Below, one piece after another: positions 47,894 to 53,581 of a stretch of DNA of 53,581 bases (its first letter is position 1; every line of letters starts with the position of its first letter). The position numbers and the translations under genes are program-made. The stretch covers positions 1 through 53,581 of the forward strand of contig JBBTVY010000004.1 of assembly GCA_038063055.1 (NCBI GenBank). The letters are read 5' to 3'. Source of the stretch: JACQKT01 sp038063055 (lineage in GTDB: Bacteria; Patescibacteriota; Minisyncoccia; UBA6257; 2-01-FULL-56-20). The notes beneath the pieces are model-generated. The model made no database searches and was not told the origin of the DNA. It saw nothing but the letters and a program-made list of their open reading frames with translations.

Positions 47894-48595
47894 TTAAAGC
47901 CTTCTCCTTTTTAGCTTCTCGAAGTCGTTCAGCGTGAAGAAACCGACTATAGCCACGAAAATTATGGGGTAGAGGAGATTGCTGTAAATGAGTATAAGAT
48001 AATTGAAAACGGCATGCAAGGCGGCGCCGAGAATCAGCCCGGAGATTATGAATTTCCCGCTCTTGAAATTCCTTATCTCAAGAGCCCAGAAATAGCCGAC
48101 GATTGAAGCGGTCAGGGTATGAAGAAGAGTGGTCCCGACGAAACGGAAAGTCGCTATTTCGAATATATCGTTGAAAATTACCGGCGCTCCGTTGCCCAAG
48201 AGGGCTCCGATGTTTTCAACTGTGGCGAATCCCAAAGCCGCGACGGCCATGTAAATCATCGCTTCCACCGGTTCGTCGAAATATTTGCTTTTGGCCACGA
48301 CCAAATAAGCGGCGCAAAATTTCGCCGTTTCTTCGACTATGGCGAAAATAAGTATCAAAAGAGGCGTGAGTTGTATTCCGTCTATGAATTTTTGGGAACA
48401 TCCGTTTAGACGGTAAACAAAGGCGCAACTGATGAACAATTCGACCGCCAGCGCCGCGACCGCCGAAGCCGCTCCGGCGACAAACACGGTCGCTATCATT
48501 TTTTTCGGCTCGGGATGAACTTCTTCCTGGAGATAAAAAAGAAGCCACGTGAAACCGGGTAAAAATCCCAAAAAGATTATTACGAATGTCAGCAT
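47894..48595 (-). CDS. prsW: PrsW-family intramembrane metalloprotease
   Basis: This 233-aa protein has about seven to eight helices and the family motifs EETAK (metal/catalytic Glu), FATVENIGALL, a His in GTTLLHTLTAS and LHAVFNYL. PrsW-type proteases cleave membrane proteins such as anti-sigma factors; the target here is unknown. It starts 21 nt after valS ends, on the same strand. Confidence 0.9.
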   Translation of the reverse strand: MLTFVIIFLGFLPGFTWLLFYLQEEVHPEPKKMIATVFVAGAASAVAALAVELFISCAFVYRLNGCSQKFIDGIQLTPLLILIFAIVEETAKFCAAYLVVAKSKYFDEPVEAMIYMAVAALGFATVENIGALLGNGAPVIFNDIFEIATFRFVGTTLLHTLTASIVGYFWALEIRNFKSGKFIISGLILGAALHAVFNYLILIYSNLLYPIIFVAIVGFFTLNDFEKLKRRRL

Positions 48596-48616
48596 GCCAA
48601 TGTTGTTGCGGTAATC

Positions 48617-51493
48617 TTACCACTCTTCCATCATCAAAAATCCGCCAGCGCGAATTTTTTGGAATATGGCTTCCGTGACGAACGGCATGAACGGATGAAG
48701 CATTTTCAGGCACTCAATAAGTATCGTTTCAAGCGTGGAGTAAGCCGCGGCGGCATCAGATTCTTCTTTAGCGCTCAAGCGCGCCTGCCCGCCGTAGCTT
48801 TGTCCGGCCTTCGCAGCCGAAGCGGCAGCTTCGGCGGAGTAGGCACGAAGGCGGGGCTTATAACTTTCTATTATTTTGTCGGCAAAATTGTGCCAGACAT
48901 AGTGATAAACCGTTTCGGCGGCCAGATGGAATTCGTAGCGTTCAATGTGCCTGCCGACTTTCGCTTTTATTTTTTTGAGTTCGTTAATGTTTTTTTTGTC
49001 GGCTGCGGTTAATTTCACAATACTTCCGCCCGGTTTTTTCGAATTGTTTCGCCCCGGTTTATTCATAAGAATAAACCGGCTTATATTCCATATTTTTGTT
49101 GCGAAGTTTCTGTAGCCCCTTATTTTATCTTCCGAAATGACTATGTCTTTTCCGGCCGTGTTTCCTGCGACGAGCGCGATGCGAAGAGCGTCGCTTCCGT
49201 AAATTTCGGCGACACCGAGCGGGTCTATTACATTACCCTTGGACTTCGACATTTTTATCTTGTCTTTATCCAGAACCAGGCCGTGGAGATAAACGTTTTT
49301 GAAGGGAATCTTCCCAGTCGTGTAAAGTCCGAGCATTACCATCCGCGCAACCCAGAAGAAAAGAATATCGTATCCGGTTTCCATGACGTCGGTCGGATAG
49401 AATGTCTTAAAGTCGTTCGATGTTCGATGTTCGATGTTCGAACGCCAAACTTTTAACTTCGAACTTTGGCCGCTGGCCAAAAGCGTAGCGAATGGCCACT
49501 GCCCGGAAGAGAACCAGGTATCGAAAACATCACTATCCTGTTCATAGAAGTGATTTCCGCATTTCTTGCAAGGCTCAAGCATGTCGAGTTGTATTATCTC
49601 GGCGTTCTTTATGGAGGGCCTCGAAAGCGCTTCCTTTGGGTCAAGATTTTTTATTCGCTTATTGATCATGCGTATCGTTCCGCCATGCGTGACCAAAACA
49701 ACGTTTTTGTGATTGTTTTTTAAATGATGTGAAGAAAAAGCTTTCCACGCGCGTTGTTCTACATCGTAATAACTTTCTCCGCCATTATATTTGTTTTCAT
49801 ACATATAAGGTTTGCGGCCGTGCTTGAATAGTTCTTCTCTATCCATTCCTTCGACTTCGCCGTAGGAACGCTCTCTTAAGTTCTCGTCGATTATAATCTC
49901 CGCTCCAGTTTCTTTTCGGATAACTTCGGCGGTTTGTTGGCAACGCGCTGAATCCGAGGTTATTACGAGGTCGATATTGTAAATTTTTAGCTTTTTAGCC
50001 GCATCTTTTGCCTGATCGAATCCTGTTTGGTTCAGAGAAATATCGGCATGTCCCATAACCCGGTTTTCTTTGTTCCAATCCGTTTCCCCGTGCCTGACCA
50101 GAAACCACCGCGATTTAACATCGGGGTTTATGCTTGGTTCGGAGCAGGAGAGGCAGTACCAGGCGGGGATTCTTATTCCCCAGACGATTTGCCGCGATAT
50201 GTTCCAGTCGCGGATGTTTTTAAGCCAGTGGAGATAAACTTTTTTGCCGCTTTCCGGGCGGAAAGTTATTTTATTTGCGGCTTTTATGGCTTTTTCCGCG
50301 AGCGGTTTTGTTTTAACGAACCACTGCCGAAGAATTCTCGGTTCAAGAACATTTTGGCATTTATAACAGGTGGCTACGGAGTGTTTGTAATTCCGGTCTA
50401 TTTTTGCGAGCAACCCTTCTTTTTCCATATCCTCTTCGATCAGTTTTCTGGCATCGGCTATTTTCAAACCGTGATATCTTTTAGATTTCTCGTTATCGGA
50501 AAACGCGCTTAAGTCCATGCGGCCGTATTGGTCGATTACTTTCTTGGGGGCGGGAATTTCGTTTTCATGCCTTTTCCATATTTCAAAGTCGTTCGGGTCA
50601 TGTGCCGGAGTAACTTTGACCGCGCCGGTGCCGAATTTCATGTCGACTGCGTCGTCGGCGATAACTTTTATTTTCGCCGGTCCAAGAAGCGTTTTTATTT
50701 CTATTTCTTTGCCGACGTATTTCGAATATCTTTTATCTTTCGGATTAACCGCAACCGCCGTATCGCCGAATTTGGTTTCCGGGCGGACTGTTGCCAGCTC
50801 CAATGGGCCGTACTTTATATAATAGAGCGGGTCTTCTCTCTCGATATATTTGGTTTCAAGTTCCGAAAGTGTCGTCTGGTGTTTTGCGCACCAGTTGACT
50901 ATGCGATTGTCGCGGTAGGCCAAGCCGTCCTTATAAAGTTTTTCGAATGTTTGGTAAACGATTTTGACTATATCCGGGTCGAGCGTGAATTTCTCGCGAG
51001 ACCAGTCGCAGGAGGCGCCTAACTTGCGGAGCTGTTCCTCCATTATTTTTTTGTTGGATTGCGTGAATTCCCATATTTCTTTGAAAAGCTGTTCTCTCGG
51101 TATCTCGAACCTGTTTCTTCCTTCTTTGTCGAGTTTTTTGTCGAACACAACCTGCGTTTCGAATCCCGCGTGGTCGGCGCCCGGAAGCCACAAAGTTTTT
51201 CTGCCCTTCATCCGCCAGAAACGGATTAAAATATCCTGAAGAGTTATGAATACAGCGTGGCCGAGATGAAGCGAGCCGTTGGCGTTCGGCGGAGGCATTA
51301 TTATGCAGAACGTTGATTTACGCGGATTTCTGCGCCGATTTGCGCTGATTTTATATCCGCGCTTATCTGCGTTTATATCTGCGCCCATCTGCGGCGAGTT
51401 GTCTGGATTAAAATACCCGGATTTTTCCCAGAGTTTGTATATTTCTCCCTCCGTTTTCCGGTGGTCGTATCTCGGTTCCAAAAGTTCAAGCAT
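48617..51493 (-). CDS. valS: Valyl-tRNA synthetase with nested histidine phosphatase domain
   Basis: This 958-aa class I synthetase charges tRNA-Val. HIGH box HLGH (76-79), KMSKS at 747-751, and IPAWYCLSC...CKKCG...DTWFSSGQWPF in the core. Between the two CxxC halves of the zinc ribbon, about residues 458-638, is a complete phosphoglycerate-mutase-type histidine phosphatase: LVRHGETDWN (R467, H468), SARCQQTAEVI (Arg), RERSYGEVEGM (Glu) and VTHGGTIR (H603). Further repeat-derived insertions: ~35-62 (ACGCAGAT type) and ~668-678 (CGATGTTCGATGTTCGA type). An Ala-rich segment near 898-925 is also repeat-encoded. The reading frame is continuous. Confidence 0.95.
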   Translation of the reverse strand: MLELLEPRYDHRKTEGEIYKLWEKSGYFNPDNSPQMGADINADKRGYKISANRRRNPRKSTFCIIMPPPNANGSLHLGHAVFITLQDILIRFWRMKGRKTLWLPGADHAGFETQVVFDKKLDKEGRNRFEIPREQLFKEIWEFTQSNKKIMEEQLRKLGASCDWSREKFTLDPDIVKIVYQTFEKLYKDGLAYRDNRIVNWCAKHQTTLSELETKYIEREDPLYYIKYGPLELATVRPETKFGDTAVAVNPKDKRYSKYVGKEIEIKTLLGPAKIKVIADDAVDMKFGTGAVKVTPAHDPNDFEIWKRHENEIPAPKKVIDQYGRMDLSAFSDNEKSKRYHGLKIADARKLIEEDMEKEGLLAKIDRNYKHSVATCYKCQNVLEPRILRQWFVKTKPLAEKAIKAANKITFRPESGKKVYLHWLKNIRDWNISRQIVWGIRIPAWYCLSCSEPSINPDVKSRWFLVRHGETDWNKENRVMGHADISLNQTGFDQAKDAAKKLKIYNIDLVITSDSARCQQTAEVIRKETGAEIIIDENLRERSYGEVEGMDREELFKHGRKPYMYENKYNGGESYYDVEQRAWKAFSSHHLKNNHKNVVLVTHGGTIRMINKRIKNLDPKEALSRPSIKNAEIIQLDMLEPCKKCGNHFYEQDSDVFDTWFSSGQWPFATLLASGQSSKLKVWRSNIEHRTSNDFKTFYPTDVMETGYDILFFWVARMVMLGLYTTGKIPFKNVYLHGLVLDKDKIKMSKSKGNVIDPLGVAEIYGSDALRIALVAGNTAGKDIVISEDKIRGYRNFATKIWNISRFILMNKPGRNNSKKPGGSIVKLTAADKKNINELKKIKAKVGRHIERYEFHLAAETVYHYVWHNFADKIIESYKPRLRAYSAEAAASAAKAGQSYGGQARLSAKEESDAAAAYSTLETILIECLKMLHPFMPFVTEAIFQKIRAGGFLMMEEW
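51310..51398. repeat. CGCAGAT-type repeat inside valS
   Basis: Units such as ATCTGCGTTTATATCTGCG and inverted GCGCTGATTTTATATCCGCG are read in frame just before the HIGH box. It is related to the leuS copy at 21376-21465. Confidence 0.72.
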
Positions 51494-51675
51494 AAAACAA
51501 TTCTATCGTGATTTCTGGTTTTATGTAAATCCATATGTGACTAGTGGAGCAATTGCGGATAATGCGGATGTAGGCAAAATAACGCAAGTAAGTGATAAGC
51601 GACAAAAGGCACGGAATACAGACGATGAACCATGAATTTTAAAAATCGAGCGGTAAAAACTAATTATATTATAGA

Positions 51676-51695
51676 TGCTGTGACATATCACAGCA
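51676..51695. promoter_or_regulatory. Palindromic operator upstream of the TrpR-like gene
   Basis: TGCTGTGA-CATA-TCACAGCA, 8-bp perfect arms, 26 nt before the start codon and overlapping the probable -35 region. The same palindrome (TATA centre) lies downstream of the gene at 52154-52177. Confidence 0.75.
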
Positions 51696-51721
51696 CTTGT
51701 CTTTGTGTTAAACTATATTAT

Positions 51722-52135
51722 ATGAATAAAAAGTTTGTTGGTAAGAATAAATTACCAATCATGCCGAAAATTGGCGATTACAATTCCCGCGTCGAATGGG
51801 AAAATGCTTGTTGGCGCAAAATATCGGCGTCAAAAGATACACTTGAGTTACTTTCTACATCTAATGAAAGGCATAATTTAGTCATGCGCGTTACGGTTGT
51901 AAATGCTCTTGCTTCAGGTAAAAGCTATAGGCAAATCAGTAAGGAATTATGGCTTTCGTCGCAAACAATCAGCAGTATCAAAAAAGCATTAACTGAAAAT
52001 AATTATAGAAGTTATCCGGAGCGCAGCAAAAAAGAACGGAAGAAAAAAATCTATAGCTATAGAACAAAAACTGGACGGTCTAAGCCAAGAGGCACGCCGC
52101 ATCGGACAAAATATGGAATTTTATATATGCCATAA
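51722..52135 (+). CDS. TrpR/YerC-like helix-turn-helix regulator
   Basis: This 137-aa protein has the Trp-repressor superfamily HTH at about 54-90 (MRVTVVNALASGKSYRQISKELWLSSQTISSIKKAL), with an acidic helical N-terminus and a basic C-terminal tail (RSKKERKKKIYSYRTKTGRSKPRG). I use the ATG at 51722 because the upstream frame runs through the palindromic operator. Identical palindromes before and after the gene suggest autoregulation. The ligand, if any, is unknown. Confidence 0.83.
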   Translation: MNKKFVGKNKLPIMPKIGDYNSRVEWENACWRKISASKDTLELLSTSNERHNLVMRVTVVNALASGKSYRQISKELWLSSQTISSIKKALTENNYRSYPERSKKERKKKIYSYRTKTGRSKPRGTPHRTKYGILYMP

Positions 52136-52153
52136 TTGTGCCAATATATCCAA

Positions 52154-52177
52154 GATGCTGTGATATATCACAGCATC
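52154..52177. promoter_or_regulatory. Second palindromic operator, downstream of the TrpR-like gene
   Basis: GATGCTGTGATA and its exact reverse complement form a 24-bp perfect palindrome, 18 nt after the stop. It repeats the upstream operator. Confidence 0.7.
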
Positions 52178-52189
52178 CAGTAATGCGGC

Positions 52190-52225
52190 GTTTTGTCCAC
52201 TACTACATGTAGTAGTGGACAAAAC
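52190..52225. repeat. 36-bp perfect palindrome between convergent genes
   Basis: GTTTTGTCCACTACTACA followed by its exact reverse complement, with no spacer. It has no T-tract on either exit, so it is not a standard terminator. Confidence 0.8.
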
Positions 52226-52237
52226 TAACTGTTGCCA

Positions 52238-53434
52238 TCAAATGTTTAAATATCCCTTTGCTTCGAGTTTGTATTTTTTCTTGCGTGAAAGACCAATATA
52301 AGCGGCGGCGGCTATCATGGCGGCGTTGTCGTTGTTGTATTCTAAATCCGAAACAATAAATTTTATTTCCTTGTCTCTTGCTCGCCTCGCTCCCGCTTCG
52401 CCGAATCGAGGCGAGTCGTTGGCGAAACGGGTCGCTTGCCGCAGGTTACTTCTTAATTTTTTGTTGGCGGCCACGCCTCCGCAGAGGATTATCGAGCGGG
52501 CGCCATATTCCTTTGCCGCGCGCATGGTTTTTACAACGAGAACTTCGATAACCGCCCGCTGGAACGAAGCGGCCACATCAGCGAATAACGAATCTTTTCC
52601 GAATTTACGAATTCGTATATTCGTATTAAATTCGTTATTCGTTGATAGTTTTTTATCTCGCAGATAATAGAACACAGAAGTTTTGAGTCCGGAAAAACTG
52701 AAATCATAATTTTTTTGGTTAAGCATCGGTTTCGGAAAATTTATTGAAGGTTTTTCTCCCTTCGGCATACTCAGGGCGAGACGCTCGATCTCCGGTCCGC
52801 CGGGATAGGGGAGTTCGAGCATTCTGGCTACCTTGTCGAAAGCTTCTCCTGCGGCATCATCCCTTGTTTCTCCGAGCTTTTTCCATACCCTTAGGCTTTT
52901 CATCGCAAGAAGAGCAGTATGCCCGCCGCTTACAAGCAGGGCGATTGCTGGGAACATGTTGGAGGTTCGAGATGTTGGAGGTTCGAGATGTTTGGAGTTC
53001 ATAGTTTTACCCCGAACCCCGAACCTCGAACCTCGAACACTTTTTGGCAGTAAAAAACTGTAGAGATGTCCCTCAAGATGATTGGCGCCGAAAAGCGGCT
53101 TTTTATATTTTTTAGCCAATTCTTCCGCAAAATTTATTCCCGTCCAGAGCGCCGGTTCAAGCCCCGGTCCGACCGTTACCGTTATGAAATCTATGTTCTT
53201 CAAATTCGTTCCCGCAGTTTTTAGTTTTTTGAAAAGAATCGGAAGATTTTTCAAGTGCTCGCGCTTGGCAAGATTGGGAACGACTCCGCCGAACGGCCGG
53301 TGGATTTTTATCTGGGAGCTGACGAGATTTTCCAAAACTTTTATTTTGGGATTTGAAAATCCACCTCCTGCTTCGACAACCGCCAGCCCGGTTTCATCGC
53401 ACGAAGTTTCGACTGCGAGTATGGTTTTTTTCAT
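52238..53434 (-). CDS. tsaD: tRNA N6-adenosine threonylcarbamoyltransferase (TsaD)
   Basis: This 398-aa ATPase-fold enzyme transfers threonylcarbamoyl to A37 of ANN-decoding tRNAs. ETSCDETGLAVV, HLEGH (119-123, metal), SGGHT (169-173), FDKVARML.PYPGGP, LCGGVAANKKLR and YNNDNAAM are diagnostic. It is about 55 residues longer than usual; the extra parts ~132-160, ~270-285 and ~345-368 coincide with GAGGTTCG-, TACGAAT- and CGCCTCG-type repeats read in frame. The upstream ATG at 53455 is less likely. Confidence 0.95.
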   Translation of the reverse strand: MKKTILAVETSCDETGLAVVEAGGGFSNPKIKVLENLVSSQIKIHRPFGGVVPNLAKREHLKNLPILFKKLKTAGTNLKNIDFITVTVGPGLEPALWTGINFAEELAKKYKKPLFGANHLEGHLYSFLLPKSVRGSRFGVRGKTMNSKHLEPPTSRTSNMFPAIALLVSGGHTALLAMKSLRVWKKLGETRDDAAGEAFDKVARMLELPYPGGPEIERLALSMPKGEKPSINFPKPMLNQKNYDFSFSGLKTSVFYYLRDKKLSTNNEFNTNIRIRKFGKDSLFADVAASFQRAVIEVLVVKTMRAAKEYGARSIILCGGVAANKKLRSNLRQATRFANDSPRFGEAGARRARDKEIKFIVSDLEYNNDNAAMIAAAAYIGLSRKKKYKLEAKGYLNI

Positions 53435-53446
53435 GTAATAACTGAT

Positions 53447-53527
53447 GGCTTGCACTGAGCGAGCCTTCGACTTGACTCAGGTCAAGGCGGAACGAGTCGA
53501 AGTGCCCGCACTGAGCGAGTCGAAGTG
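53447..53527. repeat. CACTGAGCGAG...CTTCGAC repeat cluster before tRNA-Glu
   Basis: Two copies of CACTGAGCGAG with GAGTCGAAGTG and CCTTCGACTTGACTCAGG. They belong to the palindromic family seen throughout the window. Confidence 0.75.
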
Positions 53528-53581
53528 TAGCCCCGACGGGATTCGAACCCGTGTACCAGGCTTGAAAAGCCTGTGTCCTAG
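53528..53581 (-). tRNA. tRNA-Glu(TTC), 3' part (5' end outside window)
   Basis: Acceptor 3' strand CGGGGCT with discriminator A, T-arm ACGGGTTCGAATCCCGT, anticodon stem CAGGC/GCCTG with loop TTTTCAA. Confidence 0.85.

Noticed and set aside
51676..51695. CRP-type binding site (TGTGA...TCACA)
   Set aside because: The spacing between half sites is 4 nt rather than 6, and the same palindrome flanks a TrpR-like gene, which is the simpler candidate.
52190..52225. Intrinsic terminator for the TrpR-like and tsaD genes
   Set aside because: The stem exits into AAAAC on both strands, with no T-tract.

Overview
The window looks like a piece of chromosome from a Candidate Phyla Radiation (Patescibacteria) bacterium, most likely a parcubacterium. 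The evidence is gene content rather than a marker search. It has a compact S13-S11-S4-RpoA-L17-L13-S9 ribosomal block with a short RpoA and a short L13, a DUF5671 membrane protein, a lamin-tail-like secreted protein of the kind seen in parcubacteria, and many small anchored proteins of unknown role. Stop usage (TGA, TAA, TAG) follows the standard code.

Region 1 (1-10.2 kb) is central sugar-phosphate metabolism: the end of GAPDH, RpiB, Rpe, a transketolase split into two genes with a DUF5671 gene between them, a GT-C-like membrane protein, a PfkB kinase, an unrecognised 425-aa protein, class II aldolase and a dCTP deaminase. Region 2 (10.2-23.1 kb) holds L25, a coiled-coil lytic transglycosylase, an M16 peptidase, an AI-2E-type exporter, MetRS, TatD, a VKOR homologue, a giant LeuRS, a lamin-tail-like protein and an anchored FKBP. 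Region 3 (23.1-28.7 kb) contains an SDR and a small membrane protein, then a cobalamin riboswitch operon: promoter, aptamer, terminator platform, two DUF4430 (transcobalamin-like) surface proteins and a DUF6580-type membrane protein. I read this operon as a vitamin B12 capture and uptake system.

Region 4 (28.7-35.6 kb) is a tRNA-rich, repeat-rich stretch with UppS, a damaged GIY-YIG gene, a CYTH protein, PyrB, a YdjM-like protein and a frameshifted EEP phosphatase. Region 5 (35.6-40.5 kb) has FolD, a winged-helix gene beside a putative structured RNA, GlyA, a uridine-kinase-like protein, tRNA-His and a pterin dehydratase. Region 6 (40.5-44.9 kb) is IF-1 and the ribosomal operon. Region 7 (44.9-53.6 kb) has a PEGA protein, a second putative structured RNA, tRNA-Pro, L28, Hsp20, PrsW, a ValRS, a TrpR-like regulator between palindromes, TsaD and the 3' part of tRNA-Glu.

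Three themes stand out. First, two aminoacyl-tRNA synthetases carry complete hydrolase domains nested inside them: LeuRS has an alpha/beta hydrolase plus a Nudix domain, and ValRS has a histidine phosphatase. Second, short palindromic and tandem repeats have entered genes in frame (TatD, LeuRS, ValRS, TsaD, pterin dehydratase and others), structured RNA (the riboswitch) and tRNA surroundings, and three tRNA 5' halves end at the anticodon arm. Third, several genes have a -10 box ending 6-9 nt before the start codon, which predicts leaderless mRNAs. Nothing here was checked by a database search.
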